Shown: positions 37,250-45,466 of the stretch, in pieces
How the letters are laid out: every line of letters starts with the position of its first letter
Position numbering within the stretch: position 1 is the stretch's first letter
NCBI RefSeq assembly: GCF_004382825.2
Contig: NZ_SDQO02000004.1
Coordinates: 124,001 to 188,000, forward strand
DNA: 64,000 nucleotides
Direction of reading: 5' to 3'
Origin: Corynebacterium silvaticum
GTDB lineage: Bacteria > Actinomycetota > Actinomycetes > Mycobacteriales > Mycobacteriaceae
Made by a program: the position numbers and the translations under genes
The notes under the pieces: model-generated
Told to the model about the DNA's origin: nothing
Seen by the model: the letters and a program-made list of their open reading frames with translations, nothing else
The model's database searches: none

Positions 37250-37288
37250 AGAATCCAGAAGCCGTTGTGACACGGAGCAGCCCGACTA

Positions 37289-37309
37289 GATGTTGAACTT
37301 AAACTCTAC
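37289..37309. other. attL: displaced ychF 3' end
   Basis: Read on the minus strand, this encodes VEFKFNI followed by a TAG stop, the last residues of the original host ychF. It matches the right-end copy at 18 of 21 bases. Upstream of the shared stretch the two sequences diverge, as expected at a recombination junction. Confidence 0.75.
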
Positions 37310-37380
37310 GAGGCACATGTCGCCCAACTTCTTACCCCTGATCAGGACGGAGTTTCACGTATTTCGCTAATCTTCTCGTT

Positions 37381-39153
37381 ATGCCTCCCCGCAAGAAATC
37401 TGTCCCAATCCTCGGCGGCCGGGCCCGACTCTACCGGCCGTCGACGCCCGGGGGCCGGTGGCAGGTGGTCTGGCGCGACCCCGTCACCGGCAAGCCGAAG
37501 AACCGGACCGGCGCTACCAAGGACATCGTCGTCCAGAAAGCCGCTGAGGCCCTCGGCGACTGGGTTGACGACCCCACCGATGTCGCACCGCCCACTGTCG
37601 GAGAGGCCGTCGAGGCGTGGATCGCCGACAATGAGCATCGATGGGTGTCACGGACGACGACCGCGTACCGGTACCGCGCCCGCGCCCTCCATGACCTCTG
37701 GGACCTCCCCGTCACCGCTGTACGGCCTGACGACCTCCGGGGGCTCGCCGACGGCCTCAGCCGTGGCCAGGCCAAGCGGGTCCGGACCATCGTCCGGTCC
37801 GCGTTTGACGCGGCGAGGCGCTGGACCGGCCGTCCAGGCGACCGCTACGCCGACGCCATCCGCCTCCCCGGCACCGCCTCAGAGGACGCGCCACGGGAGG
37901 TCGAGCGCACCCAAATCCCGACGTCCGAGTGGGTCTCCGGCGTCATCGATACCTGCTACTCGACATGCCAGCTGCACCCCGCGCTCGCATGCCCCGGCGA
38001 AGCCGTCGACGCCCTCACCGGGGAGCACACCGGCAGGGTTCTTACGGACGACCCCGGATCAATGTGGTTCGTCCGCGAAAAGCTCCAGCTTGGGGCGCCG
38101 CTCCCCCTCATCAGCAGCATGCGACGCGGCATCCCGGACCACTACAAGGACCCGATCGGCCGCCGCGCAGCGGAGACGGCAGAGCTCGCGTCCCGATTCC
38201 GCCAAATCGCCCTACTGACTGCCCTCGGCGCTGCGGGCGGCCTGCGCATCGGGGAGGCCCTGGCGCTGCGCACGCGGCACCTATTCGGCCTACACCTGGA
38301 CCAAAACACCGCACGCAACCTGGAGGAGACCATGCACGGGGTGCTCCTGCGAGAGGTCAATGACGGATACACGCCCACACCTCTCGAAGGCCTCAATCCC
38401 CTGCTCATGCGCGGATACCGCGGCGCTGTCGATGTCGTCGAGCAGGTCTCCCCGGACGGCGGGCGCATGGCCGTCACTGCCCCGAAGATGGGTAAAGCAC
38501 GACGGATTTATCTTTCCCCCCTCCTCTACCCAGCCTGGGATCGAGACGCTCAACGCCCGCTGCGGGATCTCCTCGCAGATCCGCATAATGGCATCCTCCG
38601 CTCGGCTGAATTCGATGTCTTCGACGCAACCGCTCGCGAAGGGATCCTCTGGGACATGACCGAGGTCGACGCACTTCTCCTCTGGCGGGCGGGATTCACT
38701 CCAATCGCCTACCTACTGCACGACCGCCTGCGCGAAATGTGGATCGAATGCGACCGCGACGTGCGGGTTTTCTGGGACGCACTGCTGTTCCCGACGCGCA
38801 ACCCGCCCCGTAATCGCGGCCCCGGAGTTGCTTTCCCAGCCCGCTGGCCATTCGCGACCCAGATCCCCCACGGCACATACCAGTCCCCTACCAACCTCAC
38901 AGGAAGGTACGTTTCGCCGCTCTACGACTACGTTTCGGACGTCCTCCACGTGTGGCCCGGGTACAAAGGCACCACCCGCCGCGGCTGGTCCCACCATCAC
39001 CTGAGGCATTACGCGGTTTCCCAGTGGCTCTCCCGCGGCGTACCAGTACCACTCGTGACCCAGCAGGCCGGCCATGCCCACGAAGCTTTTACCCTCAGTC
39101 GATACGGCTGGGCCGTTACCGACGCTCTGCCGGAGAAGGGCTTCGAGCCTTGA
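37381..39153 (+). CDS. int: Tyrosine recombinase / site-specific integrase
   Basis: The 590-residue protein is a long tyrosine recombinase. The N-terminal part has an arm-binding-like region (GGRWQVVWRDPVTGKPKNRTG) and a SAM-like core-binding domain (about residues 75-140). The catalytic Arg lies in GGLRIGEALALRTRHLF (about residue 289). HHHLRHYAVSQWL supplies the His-x-x-Arg box (about 540). The nucleophile is the Tyr of SRYGW (about 573), preceded by AGHAH. An extra segment between residues 140 and 280 makes it longer than typical integrases. It lies 71 bases inside attL and should catalyse insertion into ychF. Confidence 0.92.
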   Translation: MPPRKKSVPILGGRARLYRPSTPGGRWQVVWRDPVTGKPKNRTGATKDIVVQKAAEALGDWVDDPTDVAPPTVGEAVEAWIADNEHRWVSRTTTAYRYRARALHDLWDLPVTAVRPDDLRGLADGLSRGQAKRVRTIVRSAFDAARRWTGRPGDRYADAIRLPGTASEDAPREVERTQIPTSEWVSGVIDTCYSTCQLHPALACPGEAVDALTGEHTGRVLTDDPGSMWFVREKLQLGAPLPLISSMRRGIPDHYKDPIGRRAAETAELASRFRQIALLTALGAAGGLRIGEALALRTRHLFGLHLDQNTARNLEETMHGVLLREVNDGYTPTPLEGLNPLLMRGYRGAVDVVEQVSPDGGRMAVTAPKMGKARRIYLSPLLYPAWDRDAQRPLRDLLADPHNGILRSAEFDVFDATAREGILWDMTEVDALLLWRAGFTPIAYLLHDRLREMWIECDRDVRVFWDALLFPTRNPPRNRGPGVAFPARWPFATQIPHGTYQSPTNLTGRYVSPLYDYVSDVLHVWPGYKGTTRRGWSHHHLRHYAVSQWLSRGVPVPLVTQQAGHAHEAFTLSRYGWAVTDALPEKGFEP

Positions 39154-39242
39154 CGTGCCGCGTCTGTCAGCCCAGCTGATGCAGTGCCGGAATAGGATTG
39201 AAAAAGAAGTTAAGAAACTCGAATCACGAGCGGAGAAAGACG

Positions 39243-40769
39243 ATGATGACCTGCGCAGCTGATGGCTGTGAAAGAACCGGGGCATTTAGGACACGCACTC
39301 GGCCGACTTGGTGTGACGAGCACCTGCGCGCTCTGTATAAGGAAGGCGGGCTTACTCTTCTCGACAGGTTTACCAAACCCGCAGAATACCTCCTCACGCG
39401 CTGCAATCACTGTGGGTTTGAGGGCCACTACCGGTTCGAGTACGTTCTCGAGCGCCGCAAGCACTCGGAACAGGTCTGTCGTGCCTGCTACTGGACCAAG
39501 TGGGCGAAGGGTGCCCGTAAGCACTCAGGGAATCGTCCAGTCGATCTCCACCACATTCAGCAAATGGCAGAGGCCAATGGATTCACGTACCTTGGTCCAC
39601 TGACGGAACCCAGCCTCGACGAAGATCCACATGGAACACGCTGCAACCGGTGCGGACGCGTCGAGGCCCAACGGCCAGGGGACCTCGGTTGGGGCTGCAC
39701 CTGCAGCCGGAACACAAAAACGGCATCCGCCGGGACTAAGAAGACAGCCGGAGCGAACCTCCTAAAGAACTCCGACAGTCGGTACGCAGACTGGTGGGAC
39801 CACGACCGCAACCCGCCAGAGTTGTGGGAAACCGCGAAGCTCAAAAGTCGAAAAGAAGCCTGGTGGCGCTGCCCCGCAGATCACTCCTTCCAACGGCGAA
39901 TCTCGGACGTAACTGGCAGCCATTCCTCTCCATGTCCCACGTGCCGAGAGGCCGCGGCGGAAACGCGAAAGCGGCGTGCTGATGAAGCTGCGGAAGACCC
40001 TTTGTCCACGCGTCTGACACCAGAGATCGCCAGCCAATGGCACCCAACCAAGAATGAAAAGTTTAAATTGTCGACCATCTCGCCCAATTCACGTCGAGTT
40101 GTGTGGTGGTGCGGCCATGAGTTTCAGGCAACGCCCCGGGAGCGAGATAAGTACGAGCGACTACGGTGCCCCGAGTGCAGGACAATTCTCGACTCGCTGG
40201 CTTTCCACTACCCCGAAATCGCGGATGAGTGGTCCTCCGAAAACTCGCTTTCACCATGGCATGTTCGACCTAATACCAGCCAGCTGGTAGAGCCTCCCCT
40301 GTGGGTTTGCCGACGAAACCCAGCGCACACGTGGTCGGCGATGCCGGCAGTTCGCGTCAACGGCTCCCAGTGTCCCAAATGCCGGACAGCAGGCAAGTCG
40401 ATGATTGAGCGGCTGTACGTCGAGGCCGCTCGTGCGTACTGGGGCGAAGCCCAGTCGGGGCCGCGGATCCACTCACCTGCGTTCACCAACCACTCCTCGT
40501 GGTCGGTAGACATCCGTGTTTCGCTGGCCGACGGGAGATCCCTGGTGATCGAATACGACGGCGCATACTGGCACAAGGACAAAGGACCCGTCGACCGCAT
40601 CAAGAGCATTGACCTGCTCCGAGATGGTCACATTGTGGTCAGGCTCCGAGAAGCACCTCTACACTCTCTTGAAATTGATGACCCCGACTACCACGAACTA
40701 ACCGTGTACTCAGGTGCCAAAGACCCATCCCGCGATGTCCAAATGATCGCCCAGCTGACGCAAGGGTGA
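39243..40769 (+). CDS. Multi-zinc-ribbon protein with C-terminal PD-(D/E)XK / Vsr-like nuclease domain
   Basis: The 508-residue protein starts at ATG 39243 (GGAG 7 bases upstream; an upstream TTG is less likely). The N-terminal half has Cys-pair zinc motifs (CNHCGFEGH, CRACYW, CNRCGRVE). Three treble-clef-like repeats (DUF4379 style) follow, each with a Trp-rich stretch and a closing CPxC: WWRCPADHSF...CPTC, WWCGHEFQ...CPEC, WVCRRNPAHTW...CPKC. The C-terminal 120 residues (IERLY, WSVDIRVSL, LVIEYDGAYWHKD, GHIVVRLRE) fit a Vsr/DUF559-type nuclease with Asp, Glu-x-Asp and His. It sits beside the integrase as cargo. A defence or DNA-processing role is plausible but unproven. Confidence 0.7.
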   Translation: MMTCAADGCERTGAFRTRTRPTWCDEHLRALYKEGGLTLLDRFTKPAEYLLTRCNHCGFEGHYRFEYVLERRKHSEQVCRACYWTKWAKGARKHSGNRPVDLHHIQQMAEANGFTYLGPLTEPSLDEDPHGTRCNRCGRVEAQRPGDLGWGCTCSRNTKTASAGTKKTAGANLLKNSDSRYADWWDHDRNPPELWETAKLKSRKEAWWRCPADHSFQRRISDVTGSHSSPCPTCREAAAETRKRRADEAAEDPLSTRLTPEIASQWHPTKNEKFKLSTISPNSRRVVWWCGHEFQATPRERDKYERLRCPECRTILDSLAFHYPEIADEWSSENSLSPWHVRPNTSQLVEPPLWVCRRNPAHTWSAMPAVRVNGSQCPKCRTAGKSMIERLYVEAARAYWGEAQSGPRIHSPAFTNHSSWSVDIRVSLADGRSLVIEYDGAYWHKDKGPVDRIKSIDLLRDGHIVVRLREAPLHSLEIDDPDYHELTVYSGAKDPSRDVQMIAQLTQG

Positions 40770-40958
40770 CCTCCCCGGTGTGAACGAATGGCTCATTTCC
40801 GGCGCGTAGTGAGAGTGCTACGCCTTCTACATCGGCCTCAGACGCCCTCAGCCAGCGGGATACGGCTGGACCGGGGGCCACGCGACAAGTTGGTCGCGTG
40901 GCTGGCCGCGGCTCGTGGCGTGCGTCTGAGAGCGCCGGGGGCGGGGTACGGTCGGGGC

Positions 40959-41150
40959 ATGCCCGATACCCCGACCACGTCCACCGGCCGCACGCTGCTC
41001 GACGCCCTCGTCGAGGTCAACGGCGCCGAGGAGCCGACGGCCGGGCAGCTGGACCGCATGGCCGCCGCTTACCACGCGCATCCGGGCGCCCCGCGCCAGT
41101 CCGAGTACCCGGCCCGCCGCCCGCGGGGTGGGGGTAGCTTTCCTCGCTGA
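40959..41150 (+). CDS. Small hypothetical protein
   Basis: This is a 63-codon frame from ATG 40959 (MPDTPTTSTGRTLLDALVEV). The N-terminal part looks protein-like, with a helical DALVEVNGAEEPTAGQLDRMAAAYHAH segment split by prolines; the end is basic. No clear ribosome site is visible. In this high-GC region open frames arise by chance, so it is weakly supported. Confidence 0.35.
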   Translation: MPDTPTTSTGRTLLDALVEVNGAEEPTAGQLDRMAAAYHAHPGAPRQSEYPARRPRGGGSFPR

Positions 41151-41173
41151 CGCGAGCAGGCACGGTAGGCAGC

Positions 41174-41971
41174 ATGACCACATCTGCCCCGGTTGACCCC
41201 AGCGCCATTGACATCGAGCCCCGCCTCGGCGCCCTCCTCGTGGATCCGGTGAGCCGGGAGGAGGTCCACGTCGTTGGCCTTCCCGAATGGACGCAGTACA
41301 CGGTGTCCGTGCTCGGTGCCCTGGAGTGGGAGAATCCCCTTCAGGCGTGGGTCGAGGACCACGGCGAGCGGCAGATCGTGACAGTCCGTGTCTCGGAAGC
41401 GCGGCCGGAGGGCCCCGGCGCTTCTGGGCCTGCTGCTGTGAGGCCTGCTGTGCCCGGCGGGCGCGAGCTCGCTGGACCGCCTCTACGCTGCTCTCCTGAG
41501 CCACCCGAGCTCGGCCCTCTGCTGCTCCCGCTTAGCTGCCTCCACCGCCTGGAGCTGCGACGCCATCGTGGCCACCGCTTCCGGGGTGGCCACCTGTCCC
41601 CGCGCCTCCAGGTGGTGGGCAGCCGCCGCCCGCTGGGCCGGGGTCGGGTGGGTTCGCGCGACCTGCAGTGCCGATGCCTCGGCACCCGTTGTGAGCATCG
41701 CGTCTCGGATCTCCTCCGGAGCGCGGTCGGGAGCATCCGTCACCCAGTGGAGGTCCGTCCCCGACTTCGCCCGGGTCATCGCGGGGTACAGCCACTCCCG
41801 ATCCGCCCCGGCGTCCGCGAGCACCCATGCCTGCTCGACCGTGCGCCCCTGGGCCCCGTGGCCGGTAGTGGCGCACCCAAGTGCCGCGTATCCCCTCGTC
41901 AGATGTTCGGCCCGGATGGTCTCTGTCTTCATGGCGCCACCGACGCCAGTGGGGAGGCTGACACGGATTGA
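41174..41971 (+). CDS. Hypothetical protein; only the first ~75 codons look genuine
   Basis: From the ATG at 41174 the first 75 or so residues (GALLVDPVSREEVHVVGLPE, WTQYTVSVLGALEWENPLQA, VEDHGERQIVTVRV) read as a plausible beta-rich domain. Beyond about 41400 the frame becomes Pro/Arg-rich and runs antisense to the relaxase 3' end, which ends at 41483. The gene may have lost its natural stop by rearrangement, or the true protein may be short. Its product is not recognised. Confidence 0.35.
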   Translation: MTTSAPVDPSAIDIEPRLGALLVDPVSREEVHVVGLPEWTQYTVSVLGALEWENPLQAWVEDHGERQIVTVRVSEARPEGPGASGPAAVRPAVPGGRELAGPPLRCSPEPPELGPLLLPLSCLHRLELRRHRGHRFRGGHLSPRLQVVGSRRPLGRGRVGSRDLQCRCLGTRCEHRVSDLLRSAVGSIRHPVEVRPRLRPGHRGVQPLPIRPGVREHPCLLDRAPLGPVAGSGAPKCRVSPRQMFGPDGLCLHGATDASGEADTD

Positions 41972-44900
41972 CCCGTCCGGATTTACGGCTCGCACGACAC
42001 CGACCTGGCCGTTTCGGATTGCAGACTTTGCCACGTTCTTCGTGATGCGGATGCTTTCCCCCTGGCGGATGGTCTGGGTGAGGCCGCGCTTCTGGTCCAC
42101 GAGGGACGCCGCTGGCAGCTGCTCGTCGATGAGCCCGCGCCGGATCTGCTCGCGCTGGATGGCCTCCGCCAGCTGCCCGACGCCGCGGTTCGTGCGGGCC
42201 AGTGCGAGGCGATCGACGTCCGGCTGGGCCTCCTGGTGGTCGACGTACCTCCGCGCAATCTCCTCGATGACCTCCTCTTCTGCGGGGTTCTTGGCGTCCG
42301 GTCGCTCGCGGGCAGCTTCCTCGAGCTGCCCCACCGTCTGGATGTGGACGCGGCCCCTCTCCTGCCAGTACTCGAGCATCGCCTCTGCTGCCTCGGCACC
42401 CTCGGGGACGCGGCCCTCCACAAGCGATTCAGCGTCGTGCCATGCGACCTGGAGCTGCCGCTCGACTGCGTCCCGTGCGCGGTAGGTCTCGGAGATTTCG
42501 ACGCGGCCTGCCGCGTCGGCGATAAGGCCGAATCCGGTGGATCGGCCGATGCCCTGCAGCTGCCGCGAGTCGCCTGCCATGACGGTGGTCCAGCCTCGCT
42601 GTCCAGCCAGTCGGAGGACCTTCTCCAGCTGGTCGTTCGAGGACATCGCTGCCTCATCGAGGACGAGGAGCACCCGGTTCCGGGCCTCTTCCATCGTCTT
42701 TGGGGCGCGCTCCTGCAAATCCGCGCCCCGGGCCCTCAGCGATTCGTACGCCTGCTGGCGCTCACTGGAGTCGTGAGGAGGTGATGCCTTGAAAGCAGCC
42801 CATTCCCGCTGGAGCTCCTCCTTCTCTGCCTGCAGCCGGTGTGGGAGCTCAGCAGCCTGCTCCTCCCACGCATCCAGGCCGGCCTGGGCCGCCGCTCGCT
42901 CCTCGGGGGTGGAAGCCTGACGCACAGCCGTCCGCCAGGCCTCGCCCTGCAGTGCCATCTCGGGGCTGATCCCGTCATCCCACCGCCCCTTCTCCGCCCA
43001 CATCTCCAGTCGAGCCAACGAGGCGGTACGGACCACACCTGCCTCAGCGAGCGCGGCCGCCGTCTGGGCCTTCGTCGAGACTCCGATCGTCTCGTATCCG
43101 AGCTGCTGGTACTGCGCTACGAGGGGGCTCAGGGTGTGGGTCTTGCCCGCGCCAGCCGGCGCTTCGGCTACCACGAGGCGGGTGCCCCGGGTCGCAGCCG
43201 CGAGAAGCGCGGCCTGATCGTCGGTGAGCGTGTAGCGCTCGGCCCACTGGGCCGTGACACGCGGATCGAAGCACTCGCCGCCGTCGTGGGCGAGTGCCGT
43301 CGCCATCGCCTCAATGCGAGACTCCTGGGCTACGGCCGTGCGGGTGGTGAACTCGACCCCCTGGCCACGGGTCCAGGCGCCCGGCTGGAGCAGCGTGTGC
43401 TCGGTGAGCTGGAGGAGCTCCTCGGACTGCATGAGGGCTTGCTGCACCGTGGGGAGATTCTCCATCGGCCACGCGGCGGGCCACACCTCGTGGAGGCTGG
43501 CCACGAGATCCTTCTGACGGATGACCGATGCGTCCGAGGTCGCACGGGCCAGCGCTGCGGCGACCACGCTCTCGACGGTAGCGGCCTGCCGCTGCCCCTG
43601 GGTCACGCGGCGGACGTCGCCCAGGAGGCGCGCCACGTCCGGCCGATCTGCCGCTGTAGCCCACACCCGCAGCTGCTCCTGCTCCGACAGCTCGCCCTTC
43701 GTCGAGCGGCTCTCCAGGGACGCCTTCTGGCGCGTGGACGTCGCCACCCGCCCCGATGCCCACTCACGGAGGACCTGCTCGTAGCGATCCCAATCGTCCG
43801 CCATCTGGGCCTGCTCTGCATCGAGAGGAACCCCCGCGTCTCGGCGCTCCGCGGCCTCCTCGTACCCCAGCCGGTCGCTCTCTACTCGTGTCACCAGGAG
43901 CCTGTCCGCGCGCTGCAGCTCCGCGAGCTTCTCGGCCACCTCGGCGGACCGCTTCGAGTACTGCTCCAATACCCCCTCATCGAAGCCGACGACCTCGCGG
44001 ACCCCCGCTTCGTTGAGTGCGATGGTGATTCCCATCTCCTCTTGGACGAGGGTGGCCAGCGTGGCCTCGTAGCGCGAGCGGATCACCCGGGATGCGTGGT
44101 AAACGCTCCGGCCATCGAGAGTCGTACGCCGGCCATCGTCGCCCACGGCAGCTGCCGACATGAGTACGTGGCTGATGAGGGGGTCGCCGGCCCGCGACGA
44201 CAACTCGGTCTTGCGCATGGTCTGGAGGGGCGTGGCCCCGAGGGCGATCTCCCGCGCGTGTCCGCGGCTCACCGCGAAGATGTCCGCCGTCTCGGCCCAC
44301 TCCATCGCCGCGTCGGCCGCCTGCTCGTGGAGCCCAATGATCCGCTCCCGGAGTTTCTCGTCCCCAAACCCCGCCAAGACCGACAGGCCCTTGGGCGCCG
44401 AGAACGTCAGATCGTATGTCGTGACCTGAGTGTCGGAGTGATCCTTGGCGGCCCACGCCGCGCGAGCCATCTTCGCGGCGCGTCCCTCCAGCGGAGCGCC
44501 TGTCTCGGGGTGGAGTCCCTCCCGGACAGCCGCCAGAGCAGGGCCCTCCATCACCGCATCGTCGGCCATTCCCAGCTCTCGGGCGATGGCCTGCAGGCGC
44601 TTGGGGTGGGCATCCAGCAGCCGTCGGCTGCCATCCGCAGTGAACCCCTGGAGGTGCGCGAGGAGCTGCTCGTCGGTGACCCGGGCCCCCTTGGGGCCGC
44701 CACCCTTGATCCAGACAAGGCGGGGCTTTTCCTCGGCGCTCTTGTAGTAGGCTCCAGCGCCTTGGGTCGCAGCGAGGCCTGACTTCATGAGCTGCTCGCG
44801 CTTAGCGAGGGCCATCGCGTCCTCGTCTGAGAGGCCTCGGCCCTCCGCGATTTCAGCCGCGCGGTCGGCGACCTGGCGCTCGATGGCCTGCTCGGGGGTC

Positions 44901-44983
44901 AGCTCGCCGGCACTGACCTTGGCGCTGTAGTAGTCGCTGAGCGCGGCCGCCTGGCCGGCCTTGATGGTGCTGATCGAAAGCAA
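41483..44983 (-). CDS. MOBF-family relaxase with C-terminal helicase (TrwC/TraI-like)
   Basis: The 1166-residue protein starts at TTG 44983, with GAGGAGA 7 bases upstream. The N-terminus MLSISTIKAGQ...DYYS places a Tyr pair at residues 18-19, as in TrwC. YDLTFSAPKGLSVLAGFG (about 190-208) is a MOBF relaxase motif. The metal-binding HUH region reads SRAGDPLISHVLMS instead of the usual DPQLHTH form. The helicase half has Walker A AEAPAGAGKTHTL (about 606-618), Walker B VLLVLDEAAMSS and the C-terminal GHGAQGRTVEQAW motif of RecD-like helicases. It should nick and unwind the element for transfer. It is transcribed away from the other transfer genes. Confidence 0.88.
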   Translation of the reverse strand: MLSISTIKAGQAAALSDYYSAKVSAGELTPEQAIERQVADRAAEIAEGRGLSDEDAMALAKREQLMKSGLAATQGAGAYYKSAEEKPRLVWIKGGGPKGARVTDEQLLAHLQGFTADGSRRLLDAHPKRLQAIARELGMADDAVMEGPALAAVREGLHPETGAPLEGRAAKMARAAWAAKDHSDTQVTTYDLTFSAPKGLSVLAGFGDEKLRERIIGLHEQAADAAMEWAETADIFAVSRGHAREIALGATPLQTMRKTELSSRAGDPLISHVLMSAAAVGDDGRRTTLDGRSVYHASRVIRSRYEATLATLVQEEMGITIALNEAGVREVVGFDEGVLEQYSKRSAEVAEKLAELQRADRLLVTRVESDRLGYEEAAERRDAGVPLDAEQAQMADDWDRYEQVLREWASGRVATSTRQKASLESRSTKGELSEQEQLRVWATAADRPDVARLLGDVRRVTQGQRQAATVESVVAAALARATSDASVIRQKDLVASLHEVWPAAWPMENLPTVQQALMQSEELLQLTEHTLLQPGAWTRGQGVEFTTRTAVAQESRIEAMATALAHDGGECFDPRVTAQWAERYTLTDDQAALLAAATRGTRLVVAEAPAGAGKTHTLSPLVAQYQQLGYETIGVSTKAQTAAALAEAGVVRTASLARLEMWAEKGRWDDGISPEMALQGEAWRTAVRQASTPEERAAAQAGLDAWEEQAAELPHRLQAEKEELQREWAAFKASPPHDSSERQQAYESLRARGADLQERAPKTMEEARNRVLLVLDEAAMSSNDQLEKVLRLAGQRGWTTVMAGDSRQLQGIGRSTGFGLIADAAGRVEISETYRARDAVERQLQVAWHDAESLVEGRVPEGAEAAEAMLEYWQERGRVHIQTVGQLEEAARERPDAKNPAEEEVIEEIARRYVDHQEAQPDVDRLALARTNRGVGQLAEAIQREQIRRGLIDEQLPAASLVDQKRGLTQTIRQGESIRITKNVAKSAIRNGQVGVVRAVNPDGSIRVSLPTGVGGAMKTETIRAEHLTRGYAALGCATTGHGAQGRTVEQAWVLADAGADREWLYPAMTRAKSGTDLHWVTDAPDRAPEEIRDAMLTTGAEASALQVARTHPTPAQRAAAAHHLEARGQVATPEAVATMASQLQAVEAAKREQQRAELGWLRRAA

Positions 44984-45010
44984 GTGTAGGTCTCCTCGGG
45001 TCGGTGGATG

Positions 45011-45061
45011 CGTGGTCACCGTGCCGGTTTTTGTCCACGCACTACCCACCCGTCGGGGCGG
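45011..45061 (-). promoter_or_regulatory. Upstream cassette A (relaxase)
   Basis: On the minus strand this contains GCCCCGACGG, then GTGGACAAAAA and CGGCACGGTGACC, shared in order with the cassettes before the genes at 45937 and 49237. It ends 28 bases before the TTG start. It is likely a promoter/operator for the relaxase gene. Confidence 0.5.
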
Positions 45062-45116
45062 CCGCGGCGACCCCAAGACGAGGCGACGCCGGGCGGGCAC
45101 CCAAGGTGCAAACGCC

Positions 45117-45250
45117 TAAATGTTGTGTTGTGTGGTTATGGGTAGTTAGAGGTGGTGAAGGAGAGTGAGGAGTAGAGGAGGAGAAAAGGATGGAAGTAGA
45201 AGTAAGAGGAAGAGGGGTGTGAAGGGAGAAAAGAGGAAGGGTGAGTAGTG
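45117..45250. other. 134-base cytosine-free tract in the relaxase / operon intergenic region
   Basis: The gap from 44984 to 45466 (483 bases) has no credible gene. Within it, 45117-45250 contains no C on the plus strand. Most of it (from about 45146) is a purine-rich G/A run with scattered T, in a region that is otherwise very GC-rich. Two copies of GTGCTCGTGT (45248-45257, 45283-45292) and a small stem (GTGCTC / GAGCAC, 45283-45305) follow at once. The location beside a relaxase gene suggests oriT or another initiation site. This is inference. Confidence 0.6.
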
Positions 45251-45466
45251 CTCGTGTAGGTGCTTGAGGTGCTGAGAGGTTTGTGCTCGTGTCGGAGTTG
45301 AGCACGTGACTGTGACTCGCCGCGGATGAAGCTCGACTACAGGGGCATGACCTCGCGCGCGTCCATCAGGCTGGCAACCCCGCGCCCGGCACGGTGGGTG
45401 TGCCGGGCCGTCGCGCCGACGGTCATCGGTGACCGAGACCCACCACCCCACTGAGATGGAGCCGTG

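Larger units (their letters stand above)
37017..37380. other. Junction region: host DNA, orphaned ychF terminator, left attachment site, integrase promoter
   Basis: This 364-base gap has no gene. Host-like sequence runs to about 37288 and contains the hairpin at 37205-37249. From the left attachment site rightwards the base composition changes to that of the mobile element, and the integrase starts at 37381. Confidence 0.7.

Noticed and set aside
40848..41504. 218-codon minus-strand frame next to the relaxase end
   Set aside because: Arg/Pro/Gly-rich composition, no ribosome site and no family resemblance; treated as a chance frame in GC-rich DNA.
42839..44782. 647-codon open frame on the plus strand opposite the relaxase
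   Set aside because: It lies fully antisense to a protein with clear relaxase and helicase motifs. Long mirror frames are expected in very GC-rich DNA, and its translation is low-complexity Arg/Gly/Leu.
45042..45305. Minus-strand frame translating the cytosine-free tract
   Set aside because: The product is a low-complexity Thr/Ser/Pro/Leu string dictated by base composition, so it is not evidence of a gene.
45117..45305. Possible CRISPR array or tandem repeat in the purine-rich intergenic DNA
   Set aside because: There are no regular repeat-spacer units; only one 10-base repeat pair occurs, and no cas genes are near.
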